Shown one piece after another: positions 1 through 11,369 of a stretch of DNA of 64,000 nucleotides. Below the pieces are notes generated by a model. It had not been told where the DNA came from. It did no database searches and worked only from the letters and a program-made list of their open reading frames with translations. The stretch is from assembly GCA_037893225.1 (NCBI GenBank), contig JAZGUH010000374.1, positions 62,001-126,000 on the forward strand. Reading direction: 5' to 3'. The DNA is from Hippasteria phrygiana. Its lineage: Eukaryota; Echinodermata; Asteroidea; Valvatida; Goniasteridae. The position numbers were made by a program, and so were the translations under genes. Positions within the stretch are counted from its first letter, which is position 1. Each line of letters opens with the position of its first letter.

Positions 1-3000
1 AGGCGATGTTTATTGTGTTCAAAATAATGCGCTATTAGTTATTGCCAAACAAACAAAAGTTACCATAGCAATATGCCCTAATGAGTATTAGAGGACACTG
101 TATTTGTTGAGCAACTTTCATAAATACATTTTTATTCTTTCAAAATTCGTTAATATTTGTTGGGTCCCGGGGCGAGTCGTTTTATTCCGGTAAATACTTA
201 TAAATAATTAATGAGTTGGGACAAGTTCATTCAAAAGATATATATTTTAAAAGTTTACTGGACTGTTGGAAATTTAACACAAACCTGGACCCATTCTAGT
301 AGAAATGTATGGTGACTATGACCTGTTTAGAGTTTACCGTATTGGTTTTAAGATTGAACTGCCGGTACTACTTTTTGAATTAGCGGGTTTGTGGGTTGTG
401 CAAAATGACACACATAGGGAATAGCAATAGACCTTGTGCCTAGCCGCCATCTTGGAGGCATATGTCTCTGTCACCCTTGGACAGGCATGGGTCAACCGTT
501 TGTGCTTACATCGTTACAAAATTTGAATGAGAAAAATGTACATCAAAGATGGCCGCCAAGCAGGTGTATAATGACAAGCATTTACAGCAGCTTTGCGAGT
601 TGCGCAATGATTACTTTTTCCCACGACAGTCCATAGTGAGTGATATTAATTACAAGCGATTCAAATCGACACAAAAATGGAGCAAACTTACTGGGTTTTC
701 TCAAAATTGCCCCACCATTCAGTACAGAATGATGTACAATTTTACATTAATTACTGATCACGTACTTACAAGTTGAAGTAGGAATCACATCAGACGTCGA
801 TTCGTTTTGCAGTATATTTAAGCAGCAATATGCATCCGAGCGGTCTTGTAGACATGTAGGCCTACATTAAGCACAGGCTATAGGATCAGAAAGCAATATG
901 GCCTCCGACACTTGAAAACTGATACCTGTATATTTTTTGGTGCGCGATTCTAAGGTTGCATATCTGAACAGGATCCACTTGACACACCCAGCTGTACATA
1001 CGTACTTTGGCCGTCACACTGTTTGTTTTCACCTCTCGTCAGAGCGTTGTTACCAAGGCTGATTGGATTGCAGTATGTAGGCCTATTCAGGATATAATGT
1101 GTATTTGGTTTCTGAACTCGGGAAAGCCATCGTGCATTGCACGATGACGGGGGTTTTAGTTTATTGCGCCATTTTGAACAATGGTGTCGATGTTAATCAG
1201 TAACTGGCGTGTAAATAGTGCATGTTAAATAGGTTGTCTGGTGGTTTCTGAAAATGAAGAACCAATACATTCGATATGCTAGAATAGTGTATCGCTTCTT
1301 ACTATGATACCAGGCATCATCTGATGTGGTGAGTTGGTTGAATATGAAATCAGCGAAAACATAGTATAAAGTGGTTCACGTTTTGAAGTACACATATAAT
1401 GTAGGATGGAAGCGCCGGCTGGGAAAATTGGCTGTTTGAACTCGTCTGTTATTTTCATTAATTATTTATGTTTTGACACTAAAGTAGGCCTAATTACTTC
1501 CATTGAATTTGGCTGTGTACTTTGGACAATACGTTTTTTATATTAATGAGTAGACCATAATGAACACATATAGTAGAGGCCATAAATCAACTACTATTAT
1601 ATCACAACGATACTTAATTATTAACCAAAAGATCTACCTCCGCAATACAGTGAACGTGATAGTACGGGTCCAAGATTTTTGGCGAGGGTGTGAATTGTTT
1701 TTCCAGAATTTGCCCCAAAACTTGACCCTAAATTCTGGTGGTGATATTTAACCTCTTCCCTTCCCGTACACGCGTAACAATTACATCCATTATACAAAAA
1801 CAAAAACAATTGCTGTGTTCCATTTGTCTAAGTTTTCATACATGAGTGATTTTGTGGGGCTTCAACCCCAACAACCAACCGCTATAATTCCAAATTATTT
1901 CATATTAAAAGTGGTCATGAAAACGTGTGCTCGGTAAATGGTTTAGGAAAAGCAGCTTTTCCGTCGAGAATTGTGGGATGAACAATCTCTTCAAGTTACA
2001 AAAAATAATGAATTTTCAGCAGGAAATGCCTATACAATTATGTTGGGACTTCGGAAGTAAAATCGTACATAATCTCGAGGCAAAACAACTTGGGAACATT
2101 GGTTATCTCTGTCTTAAAATCACAATCTCAATATCGACTCCAACGATATCGTTTTCGGTGCACTTGTCAAATCCGTCCAGTAATGGCCAATATAAACTCA
2201 AAAACGTTTGGAAACTCAAGTTTGACGGACAATTTCTCTCGTTTCCAACTCCTTTTCCTTGAATTTTGTATCATTGGAAAGCCCTGTTATTCTTCTTTAC
2301 AATGATGTGTCATTTGTTAAGATTAAGCAATTGGGGGATGTGCAGCACAGCTGAATATGGAGGTGGGTGTAAAGTGAAATGTTACAAAATGCATTGCTAT
2401 TGTCCAACAGTCTATTGACTCTTGCTGTTAGGAGTTGTTTGGAGGATTGGTGTGTCTTGAATGATTCTCTGTTTACTAACCAATATTTAAAGGTTCTAAG
2501 CCATAAATGTGCGGGAAAAGTTTAGAAATCCACATGGCCTGTCACAATAAATTGCCTCCGGGATAGCAACTCTGTTGTTAATGTGCTTGCGTTTCAAACA
2601 GAGTAAAAGAATTTCTCTATTTCTGCACTCAAACACCCAGTAATGCTCCATCAGTAACAAGAAGTCTCTTTCACAATACAATGCAACACTCTATCACTAA
2701 CAAAAGAAAAAACAAGACGTAAGGAAAGTCTTTTTTTCTGGTTTAATCAAGATCTGTTGCAGATCTGTTGCACATTCCCATCCCCCAAGCAAAAGGGGGA
2801 TGCACTGTATGACAATAGCAATGCATTTTGTAACATTTCACTTTACACCCACCCCCATATTCAGCTGTGCTGCACATCCCCCAATTGCTTAATCATAACA
2901 AATGACATATCATTAAAGAAGAATAACAGAGCTTTCCAATGATACCAAATTCAAGGAAAAGGAGTTGGAAACAGGAGATAAATCGTCTGTCAAACTTGAG

Positions 3001-3238
3001 TTTCCGAACTTTTTTGAGGAGTTTACATGTATGTTATGTTCAGTAAACAATCAGGATGCTGAAACTACCTTATTTCAGAGTGGATTTTTTTTTTTGCTCA
3101 AGCATTCGTACAAATTTGCAATCACCACTTTTTATGAATGATTGTATTGCGACACTAATAAAGTACCACCTAAATTAGGCTATGTATTTATCCAACAGCT
3201 TCCAAGGAAATGTTGTTTATGATGCTTTTGCCAACAGG
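1..3238. other. Intergenic region downstream of the dehydrogenase gene
   Basis: No reading frame here resembles a known protein; open frames are 111 codons or shorter and on both strands. The main structure is a large inverted repeat at about 2191-3027 (separate entry). Three copies of the octamer TAGGCCTA occur at 857, 1078 and 1485. No gene is called. Confidence 0.6.
2191..3027. repeat. Large foldback element (two inverted arms of about 215 bp)
   Basis: The left arm (about 2191-2404) and right arm (about 2810-3027) are reverse complements with few mismatches. For example AAGCAATTGGGGGATGTGCA on the left is answered by TGCACATCCCCCAATTGCTT on the right. About 405 bp separate the arms. Arm length and high identity suggest a fairly recent foldback or long-TIR element, or an inverted duplication. 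The spacer has no recognisable coding capacity. A clear target-site duplication was not identified. Confidence 0.85.
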
Positions 3239-3340
3239 TTACTTGGTTTTTTTCTTCTGAAGACGGCTTCGCCATTGTTCAGCCATGTTGAAAACTATCC
3301 GCTTGTATAGTCCTTCCGGTATTGTAGTGCAGAAAAGTCT
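3239..3340 (-). CDS. HSD17B12-like: Dehydrogenase last exon (stop codon, ER-retrieval tail)
   Basis: It encodes RLFCTTIPEGLYKRIVFN and continues to a Lys-rich end, KKKTK, then TAA. The KKXX-type tail fits an ER-membrane enzyme. The acceptor CAATGCACAG follows a pyrimidine-rich tract. Confidence 0.85.
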   Translation of the reverse strand, partial: RLFCTTIPEGLYKRIVFNMAEQWRSRLQKKKTK

Positions 3341-6300
3341 CTGTGCATTGAAAGACCAAGAATTGAACGATATAAACATTGCCTTTGGAAAGATCAACTG
3401 GTGGTTTTTATGGGGAGAGTTGTGGAAATGGCCTGAGACCTACTTGAGTTTAATTTGACCCTAGTCAAGCTTTGTGTGAATTATTAGTATTTCGGCAATA
3501 CGATTGTGTCCAAAGAAAAATACCATTGTATTTAAAGTATTAAAATAACATCACTGTATCCAAAATATTGAGACAAAAGCAATTGCATTCAAAATACCGT
3601 GACACAGCACCATTGTTTTCAATTTATTGAGATAATACCACTGTGGCCAAATAACTGATGGTATCCAAACTATTGAGAGAATATCACTGATTGTCTGTAA
3701 AGTATTGAGATAATACCAATGTATCTCAAGTATTGAAGAAATGCCATTCCATGCATGGATACCTTAGCGAGACAGTAGGCCTATAGTATTGTTAGAGTAC
3801 TTCAATGATATTTAGATAACATTTTGTACAGAATGCCTTACAGATGGTAAAACCAATCCTGGTTATAGAAACCGAACGTTCGGTTGTAATGAAGAATTAA
3901 GTTATCTTGCAATTCTGTATTTGCATTACAAATGTACGATTGCATTCAGTATTCAATTTAACAATTACAAAATAAGCACTCACCAGAAGTTCGTGGGTAA
4001 AGTATCCTGCAGTACGTGGCTCACTGCCAAGGGTTGCCAGGCAACTCCTGACGCAATCAGACGCCGATGGTGCAAATAAGCTTGGCTTGGACTTGTACAT
4101 GTTGGTACACACTAAGTAAGGTAGCACGCTCTGTATATGACGTCAAAATTAAGAAATCTGCCTTAGAGCTTGTCTTACTAAAGCTGAAAATCTGTCATGG
4201 TTCCCTTCAGAACAATAAATAAAACAAACATTATCCTAGCTTCCAAAGGCCCGAAACTGGTAGCTAGTTCGTTTTTAACTGACAATTTCCGTGTTTGTTT
4301 TTAAAAGCACAAAGAGGTTACTTTTTACTAATCATTGATTAAAATTCAAGGCTAAAAATCGATAACCTTCAATACAGCCCGCAATATGAGCCCAAATAGG
4401 ACACGCATGCAATACCATGACGAGTTCCTTCCAAAAAGAAAGTGACTGACGAAAGACAAGTTAGACATAAACGTTTTTAGGACTAAACTATAATGATGGC
4501 ATGTCATTTTGTGTAATCCTGCGCTGTTTCTCCTGTTCAAGACAAAGCATCATATTCCATGCATTTGGAACTTCACAAGCGACAACGAAAAAAAATACAC
4601 TTGGACGGGACTCGAACCGTAAAACTCTTATTTCAATGCAAACGCCCGTTATAACCTCTCGACCATTACACAGCCAACACGGCCGGATATGACCCATATA
4701 AACTAAAAGTGACCACGTGGAACAAAACCCATATTTCTTTACTTATACTGTTTAAAATATAATCTGAAAAATAAACCACTTATATGATACCTGAAATATG
4801 ATTTCAGAAGACTGGTATTCTGTCTGCAAAGCGCGGGTGAAGAAATCCACGTAGGCCTTCAAGCAAAACAACAAGAGATACTTATTATTAAATGATAAGG
4901 AAATCGACCACATCGTGTAATATTGAATGCATTATCAAGTTATGGAACCATCGATAAAACAGCCCTGACCAAACTGAAAACTTTGTCATCGCTTGAAATT
5001 CAGGACATGCAGAAATGATCCGATTTTATCTATGCGCATTTTTGCACCCATTTCATCTATAATTATTTGGAACTCCAGCTGACCACAAAGATTCCATTTC
5101 TTCATCAGAGCTGCTTGTTAATTGAGAATTTATTGAGAGCCTATACATTGTAACCGTAATAAGCAGTCCTGTTTACTGGACAGTGACACTTTCTTTTGTT
5201 ACCTTGGATGCGCCGTATACTGCAAAGCTTGGGGTGGGTACAAATGCTGATCCAGACGAGATGTTAATAACTGCCCCACGCCGCCTAAAAGTATAATTCA
5301 ATATGGAATCTTTGCATTATAGCGACCATCAATATTTAATTTTAAGCAAACATCCCTTAGCCCCCCCCCCCCCTCCCAAAAAAACCTCAACAAAACAACA
5401 ACACAGCAACAACAACAAAACAAAAACTAATTCAATGAGAATCAAATATCTACGAGCTTAACATGGCTCCAGAATGTTTTAATTATTTTAAGCACCCACA
5501 AGCCATATTGACATTTACCAGCGCAATGTCATATCTGAAAATATCGAATTATTGTTTTCTCTTGCAATACTGCACTGGTAGATCTACCCAGGTGCTTTGG
5601 TAACGTCACAAGACAAATTATGTGGCAGGTGCGTTGGGCCTTGAATGAGAGTGTATATACACAGTAGACCTACACCGTATAGGGACTAAGAGCAAATGAG
5701 CTGACTGGACTTGTGGTGACTTGTTGAGAAAGGACCCCAAGATGGAGATGTGCCAGTAAGCTAGGGCTAAGTAGTTTCACAAATCTTCCGACACCATGTT
5801 TTTGTGTTAATTTGCAGGTAGTCCAGCATTGGCAAACAATCAGTAAAAACAAGGGTATCCCACTCCTGACACCATTTTGTTTGTGTGATAATTTGTAGCT
5901 TATCCAGTCCTGTCTGATCATTAAACATGGGAAAAAGAAAGGTATATCCCACTTCTGGGACCAGTTGTCCTGTTATTGTTATCAAGCCATTCTTTTTTAA
6001 GAATCTGAGACGTAAGTACACACTTTCTTTTCAACGGAAACATAATTACGTCTGAAATCTAAACAGCTTTCATTTCCAAAATGGCACTAACCTTTCGACC
6101 ATGCCCGGCAACACAATGGTGGTCATCTATCAGAAGATGTACATAAATGATAAGAAATTCTACGTTAAGCGTAAAACAACATGTATTACCAGAGGGAAAA
6201 AAGGTAAATTGAAAACAAGTAACGAGCTTCGCATAAGTTGGATAGTTATCTGCACTTGAGAAGAGTCAATTTTTCACAAGCCAGTACAAACATGAATGAT

Positions 6301-9300
6301 GTTACCTCCAGAACGTAGCTTTTACTAAGTCCGTAATCTAAAACCGGTCGCAACTTCTCAGCGGTCAATTACACCAGAACACCACTGTGTTAAAATGTTT
6401 GGATAACGAACATTGTCTGTATACGAAAACAACACTGAATATTGGTCGAGAGGCTGAGTGAGGTTCTGGTAAAAGCAAACGGTTGAGATCTCAACCCGCA
6501 CTTTCATGTAATTACATTGGACGTATTCGAAACTGCGTTCACGAGTGACTCGAGTATAGTGTTCTCGGGTCGCCGATATTGTGGAGATCCTTACTTAATG
6601 ACAAGATTGCCTCGACATCAGCAACACTGGTCTTACACGCTCAAATGTTACGTAAATATCCAAGTACCACTTACTATAGTAACAGCTATCACGTTACATC
6701 TGATTAAATCGGGAAAAAGCTGCAAAAAAAAAGAAAAAACATAATGATACAGCATAATTAATATTTTAGGACTGCCGGTAGGCCTACTTGCATGTCATTC
6801 TTAAAAATGAAATTAGAAGGTTCCAATAATTCATAGTGGTATTGAAGAAAATCAATTTTGGCCAAATATGAGACTTTTGAGACGCTGGTGGCAGCAGACA
6901 TACCGGTCCAAGCATGCACACAACTGGTGAGAACAGTGAAAAATTACCGATATGTCTACTGCCAAAGTTTCAAAAGTCACACATTTCCTTGGCTCACATG
7001 ACCCGACGTTTGCATTCCACTTTGACTAATTATTATATTTTCATTGTAGCTGATCATCGCTCTCGTGGGCTTTTTCAGGCTTGTGGCGTTTAAAAAAAGT
7101 GCCATATGTGTTTGTAGAAAATCTTTCTTTCGTTTTTAAAAACACATAACATGTAAATAATAATGATAATGATATAATAATTTGGGAGGCTAATCATCCT
7201 TACTCGCAGCTGGGGTGCTGAATTGCGAAGGACGCGGCTACAACGTGGTCGAGTCGCTGGCACGTAAAGGCGCCTCTGGCAGCCGGCCACATCGACCCAT
7301 ATATGACAACGGAGCACAGCCAGAGATCGAAAGTGTTTGATTTTTCCGGAGGGAGGAAAGCCGGAGGACCCGGAGAAAAACCCTCGTGGCACAGGAGAGA
7401 ACCAACGCATAGCTCTAGTCACATATGGTCCGAACCGGGAATCGAACCCGGGCCACATTTGTGACAGGCGAGAGCTTTACGCACAACTCACCTATGCCAC
7501 CAGTGTTAATACACACAATAGTAATTTAACACAGAGTACGCCCGACAGTAAAAAAATACTGGCAGTAAACGAACTAAAGGTGCCCTCACACCATAGCGTA
7601 TGCTGAAACCTACGAGTTGCGTGTAAAAAATATTGTCATACGCACCAAACGCAACCCAAATCAACAATTTTGTCAATTTCTAACCTATTCAACCTATGGG
7701 TTGCGTCTGAGTTGCGTGTGGGTTGCGTGTGGGTTGCGTGTGGGTTGCGTCTGAGTTGCGTGTGGGTTGCGTGTGGGTTGCGTGTGGGTTGCGTGTGGGT
7801 TGCGAACTGAACGTATGATCCCCCAATATCTGCGATCACCTGCGTACGAGTTGCGTGCGAGTTGCGTGTGAGTTGCGTGCAGAACTTACGAGTTGCGTTT
7901 GAGTTGCGTTCAAAACTTACAAGTTGCGTTGGACCTGCGTGCTAGTTGCGTGGTAGTTGCGAATGTGTTGGATTGCTAAATTGACCAGATTAAACTGATG
8001 TCCAATAACAGCAAGAGGTAGCTCCATGTTGTCACCTCGGAGGTCCACCAACAACTGACACCGATCTAGAAAAGGCCCACTATTTATACCATTTCTCAAC
8101 ACGCATGTAGTACGCAACTAACACGCAACTCACACGCAACTAATAGGTTGGATACGCAGGGCATAGGTTGGGGATACGCTGGGAATAAGCACAATAGGTT
8201 GGGGGTACGCTACACACGCAACAGGATCGCAACAGGCACGCAACAAGATCGCAACATGATCGCAACAGGTACGCAACACATTCGCAACATGTACGCTACC
8301 AAAACCTGGCCAGATACCTCAAATTTGGACCTGCGATCACCTGCGTTCATAACTTATGAGTTGCGTACCTGTTGCGATCGTGTTGCGTGCGTAGCGTACC
8401 TGTTGCGTCCCTGTTGCGTCCCTGTTGCGTATAAATTGATCGCAGGCATTCGCACAGAATTATTGAACATGTTCAAAATTTCTGAACTTACTCTGCGTGT
8501 GTCTGCGATCACCTGCGTGCTTGTTGCGTACTTCAAACCTATAAAACCTATTAGTTGCGTGTGAGTTGCGTTCGGAACTTATGACCACTATTTTTTATTC
8601 GCAACCATACGCAACTGGTGATCGCTATGGTGTTAGGGCACCATAAGCAAACTGCGGCAGATAAGCCCGGTCGTTGCATGGAGCGGCAGTGATGGTCAAG
8701 AATTTGTCAAGATTTTGTGAATTTTTGGGGGGAGATTTTGCGAGAGTACAGGACTTTCAGGCAAACGTATAGGACCTATACAAAACGGGGCGCGGCGTCC
8801 TATTTTATTTATCTTATTTTTTATTATAGGGTAAGCTGGTAAAAGGCAATACATGTACTGTGGTTTCTGGACGAAAAAGAAGCAATGTGCGCTCCGCGTT
8901 GAAAAAAAATTTAATATTTCGATCGACAGACCATGCGCGTTGCTAATTACAGGTTTAAGACAAGCTTAGGAGTCCGTTGCTAGAGTCTAGTCAGAGTTCG
9001 CCACAAATTGTACAATTTACAATTGTACAACTTTAGCTCATTACTGACCTTTTCTGGATTGTCTACGTCTGTAATCTTTCCAAACTGATTCATCCCAGCA
9101 TTATTGACTAGAATCCCGATATCCAAGCCTGCCAGTGCATCGCTTACGTTGTCATACCTTTCCATGTCTCCCGTGGTAAAGTCAATAACGACTGTCTTCG
9201 TTGCAACCCCATATTTGGATTCTGTTATAATAAAAGATGTCATTCGAATGATTACTGTCATTGTGGCCTTGCACTCAAAACAAAAATTCAAGACTTTTTT

Positions 9301-11315
9301 CAATATATGTCCAGCCTATGTAAACACATGTACAGCCACGTCTATAGGCCTATACACATAATTTTTAACATTTGGTTTGTCACTCCGAAGGCATTTGTGC
9401 ACCTTTAGCAAATTCTTTGATTTATGCTAATGTGATTTTACATATTCATGACATATGAGTGACGTCACACAAGGGAAAGCTTATCGCAGCTGATTTGTGC
9501 ATAAAAATTAAAGGATTTTTTCTTTTCCCGGAGTCCACTGTCTAAATATTTGTGTTTTGCCTGATGAGTTATACAGACAGCTTTACCAGGTATTTCATCA
9601 CTAGACGGCCTATTTGAATAAATGAGTTGCTTGTTATGAGTCACATGAACACGACAAATTGAAACAAAATCGCGGCAGATTCTTACCAATTTCGCTGGCA
9701 ACATTTGTCAGTTTTTCAGGGTTGCGACTGACAAGAACAATGCTCATTCCTTTAGCCGCAAGCTGTAGAGTTTAATAATAAAATAAAATGAGATCAAGAT
9801 ACATAGTCGGTACAGCCACCATTTTGATTCTTAGAAAGCTCTCTCTTGTGCTTAATGCGCACGGTCTCTATGAATACCTATTTCATGTATAGGCCTATTA
9901 AAATAAATCACTAATAATGCACATCCACCATGTTTAAATGTAGTCTTGGAATAAATAGCGCATACTGTTAAAAAGGGGAAAACGAATGATAAACTATTAA
10001 AGGGACAAGTTACTGACATTTAGCAGTGGCGTAGAAAGAGAGAGCAAGTGAGGGAAAATTCCCCCTCCCCTCTTGCACCCCCGTCGAAAATTGAAATTAA
10101 AACAAAATATGAAAGAATGTTAAGGGATGACGTGATATACGTTCAGTTTGGACGTATGTAAAGGCTATTGAAAACACCTGTTAACAAGTGCAACATACCC
10201 TCTCGCTTTTCGAATTATTTTTGCCGGTCCACCCAACCCCCGTCTCACCCCCAAAAGGGACACTTTTTATTAAAAGTTTAAAATTTGCTCCTCAAAATCT
10301 GCATTAATAAAATGACATGTCCCCTTGCCATACCCCTTTGAACCTGAATATACTTTAAGAACTTGCTGAAGTTCGAAACGTTAGACCAGTTAATTTTTTG
10401 ATCCGAATAAACTTTATTAGTTTGTAGAGGAAAATCAATTGAATTGACATTTTGCGTCAGAGCAAGGAGATAGCAGCTAATTTGAGCAAGTATTTAGAAG
10501 GGTAAAATGTATATACAGAGCAGAGACAGTTCAGGTTTAATGTATATATTTTCTGTTACCTGCTCTGCATATTCTTTCCCGATTCCACTCGTACTGCCAG
10601 TTATGACTGAAAGAGAAAAGGGTTTTAAAAAGATTTGAAATATTCCCTTTTCTTTTACATTTCTTACAGATTATTGTGAGTCGTTCTTAGGTCGTTCTAG
10701 CTAAAAGCAAATAAAACGACAGAGGTGGTAGGGTTGGCACGATTTGAAATGCCGACCCCATCACTGAGTTACCGTAGCCTCATAAAAAGTTGTATTGGGC
10801 GACTTTCATACAAAAATACATAACCAACACAAAACAAAAACACAAAATACAACCGAAAACACTCTTACGGTTTTCCTAGGCCCAGATCTAAATAGAGGAT
10901 CCTCAAGTATCCCAATTTTCAGACCTATAATATAGACTCAGGCGGGTGACGAATGCCAAAAACGGCAAATTAAGGCGTGCGCCAAATCTGGCCAGAAACC
11001 ACGCTCTGATCTGAGACTGCATGCAACATTCCCCACACAACCGTTAACCTTGAACTTCACAATCACACATATGCATTGTCACAACTGCTATGTGCGCACA
11101 TGCGTGTATGTAGGCCTACCTGCCCATGTTCCAAGTGTTTTCAAGTTTAGTTGCCAAGCGGTGATAAGTCGAACCAACCCAAACGACCAGGCCAGCTTTG
11201 CAACATACCGCACTAGGAAAAACAATTTATAGACAGCAAACAACAGCCCAACGAAAGCCAAAACTGTCACGGGGTCAGCTGCAAAGCCTGATGAAGAGAT
11301 ACTGTTGGCCGCCAT
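3239..11315 (-). CDS. HSD17B12-like: 17-beta-HSD type 12/3-like short-chain dehydrogenase (very-long-chain 3-oxoacyl-CoA reductase), multi-exon
   Basis: Family role: NADPH-dependent ketoreductase of the ER membrane, acting in very-long-chain fatty acid elongation (type 12) or on steroids (type 3). Exons on the minus strand: 11120-11315, 10560-10606, 9687-9762, 9049-9221, 6092-6126, 5203-5284, 4791-4856, 3984-4130, 3239-3340. All placed junctions are GT-AG and phases agree. The protein starts at the first in-frame ATG (11315, context AACATGG) and has a hydrophobic N-terminal segment (about residues 15-40). Next come the cofactor motif TGSTSGIG (68-75), NNAG (146-149), NISSGS, and the catalytic YGASK. 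The C-terminus KKTK fits a KKXX ER-retrieval signal. Located exons give 307 residues. The family needs about 15 more between DNPEK and MTTIVLPG, so one small exon between 6127 and 9048 remains unfound. Type 12 versus type 3 cannot be settled by eye. Confidence 0.93.
3490..3750. repeat. Degenerate minisatellite of about 30 bp in the last dehydrogenase intron
   Basis: A unit like ATTGAGATAATACCA-TGTATCCAAA recurs about eight times with point changes and small indels. Examples are near 3566, 3629, 3672 and 3705. It is intronic with no coding content. Confidence 0.75.
3984..4130 (-). CDS. HSD17B12-like: Dehydrogenase exon 9
   Basis: It encodes SVLPYLVCTNMYKSKPS and ends AGYFTHELL. It matches the family stretch QSVLPYFVATKLxxxxKP and the C-terminal T-x-GYxxH motif. 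Acceptor CATATACAG, donor CTTCTG|GTGAGT. Phase 0 at both ends. Confidence 0.92.
4590..4690 (-). repeat. tRNA-like sequence (SINE head or tRNA pseudogene)
   Basis: On the minus strand, an A-box-like stretch (GTAATGGTCGAGAGGTTA) is followed after about 40 bp by a B-box-like GGTTCGAGTCCCG. The T-stem is imperfect and no clean acceptor stem or anticodon arm forms, so a functional tRNA is unlikely. It lies in the intron between dehydrogenase exons 8 and 9. Confidence 0.45.
4791..4856 (-). CDS. HSD17B12-like: Dehydrogenase exon 8
   Basis: It encodes AYVDFFTRALQTEYQS and onward, matching the helix after the active-site YxxxK (family pattern FVDFFSxxLxxEY). Acceptor TTGCTTGAAG, donor TTTCAG|GTATCA. 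Phase 0 at both ends. Confidence 0.92.
5203..5284 (-). CDS. HSD17B12-like: Dehydrogenase exon 7 (catalytic Ser and YxxxK)
   Basis: It encodes RRRGAVINISSGSAFV, then SFAVYGASK, carrying the catalytic Ser, Tyr and Lys. All are intact, so the enzyme is expected to be active. Acceptor ATACTTTTAG, donor TCCAAG|GTAACA. Confidence 0.94.
5788..5956. repeat. Tandem duplication of about 85 bp, two diverged copies
   Basis: Copy 1 (5788-5867) and copy 2 (5868-5956) share the order GACACCAT-TTT-GTGT, AATTTG, TCCAG, AATCA/ATCATTAAA, GGTAT(AT)CCCACT. Intronic. The open frame across it is only a by-product of the repeat. Confidence 0.65.
6092..6126 (-). CDS. HSD17B12-like: Dehydrogenase exon 6 (short)
   Basis: A 35-bp exon encoding MTTIVLPGMVER, with Arg split across the junction. 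It matches the conserved helix before the active-site strand (family pattern LVLPGMVER). Acceptor TTCTGATAG, donor GAAAG|GTTAGT. It is called exon 6 because one exon is missing before it. Confidence 0.88.
6868..6985. repeat. Short inverted-repeat element (MITE family A, copy 1)
   Basis: Arms at 6868-6906 and 6946-6985 are inverted copies. GGCAGCAGACATACCGGT on the left matches ACCGATATGTCTACTGCC on the right, and both outer ends carry ACTTTTGAGA-like sequence. Related copies are at 17370-17440 and 51711-51850. It fits a non-autonomous DNA transposon; no transposase is present. Confidence 0.75.
7150..7505 (-). mobile_element. tRNA-derived SINE
   Basis: On the minus strand a tRNA-like head (A-box-like TGGCATAGGTGAG near 7496, B-box GGTTCGATTCCCGG near 7448) leads into a body. 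The body holds a CT-rich, CCGG-containing segment (TTTTTCTCCGGGTCCTCC) of a type shared by several invertebrate SINEs. It ends in an ATT-rich simple tail near 7150-7180. This is the standard layout of a tRNA SINE, in the intron of the dehydrogenase gene. The family was not identified. Confidence 0.7.
7579..8642. mobile_element. 1.06-kb TIR element built of GTTGCGT-type repeats
   Basis: Both ends carry an inverted terminal repeat: GGTGCCCTCACACCATAGCG at 7579-7598 and CGCTATGGTGTTAGGGCACC at 8623-8642. Much of the interior is iterations of a G(A/G)GTTGCGTGT unit: forward about 7690-7960, inverted (ACGCAAC) about 8100-8300, forward again about 8350-8580. A less repetitive stretch lies at about 7970-8090. 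No transposase frame is visible; apparent open frames are repeat artefacts. No convincing target-site duplication was seen. Confidence 0.8.
9049..9221 (-). CDS. HSD17B12-like: Dehydrogenase exon 4 (NNAG motif)
   Basis: It encodes ESKYGVATKTVVIDF, then LDIGILVNNAGM, and ends DVDNPEK. NNAG stabilises the central sheet in classical SDRs. Acceptor TTATAACAG, donor AAAAG|GTCAGT. It ends in phase 0. Confidence 0.93.
9687..9762 (-). CDS. HSD17B12-like: Dehydrogenase exon 3
   Basis: It encodes LAAKGMSIVLVSRNPEKL and onward, beta-strand 2 with the Arg that favours NADP(H) in this family. Acceptor CTCTACAG, donor ATTG|GTAAGA. It ends in phase 1. Confidence 0.92.
10560..10606 (-). CDS. HSD17B12-like: Dehydrogenase exon 2 (cofactor-binding glycine motif)
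   Basis: It encodes VITGSTSGIGKEYAEQ, the Rossmann-fold TGxxxGIG motif that binds NADP(H). Acceptor CTCTTTCAG, donor CAG|GTAACA. It joins exon 1 in phase 1 and ends in phase 0. Confidence 0.92.
11120..11315 (-). CDS. HSD17B12-like: Dehydrogenase exon 1 (start codon, membrane anchor)
   Basis: It encodes residues 1-65 plus one base, beginning MAANSISSSG and ending LKTLGTWA. The hydrophobic run LAFVGLLFAVYK...FFLVRY is the expected N-terminal ER anchor. The upstream frame is closed by a stop right after an ATG at 11369, supporting the start at 11315. The donor reads CAG|GTAGGC and lies inside a TAGGCCTA octamer. Confidence 0.9.
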
Positions 11316-11369
11316 GTTAATGTTACAGGCCCGAATTACCGACTTCCTGAACTGCGCGCGCACTCACAT

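Noticed and set aside
5670..6021. Minus-strand frames rich in Leu and Gln
   Set aside because: They cross a degenerate tandem duplication in an intron.
6648..7000. Two candidate pieces for the missing dehydrogenase exon (near 6655-6690 and 6980-7030)
   Set aside because: The first lacks the conserved Asn. The second has WNANVGS but no donor giving both correct phase and length, and it overlaps the edge of a MITE.
7636..8564. Open frames rich in THTQPTRN and similar
   Set aside because: They are translations of the GTTGCGT repeats in the 1.06-kb element.
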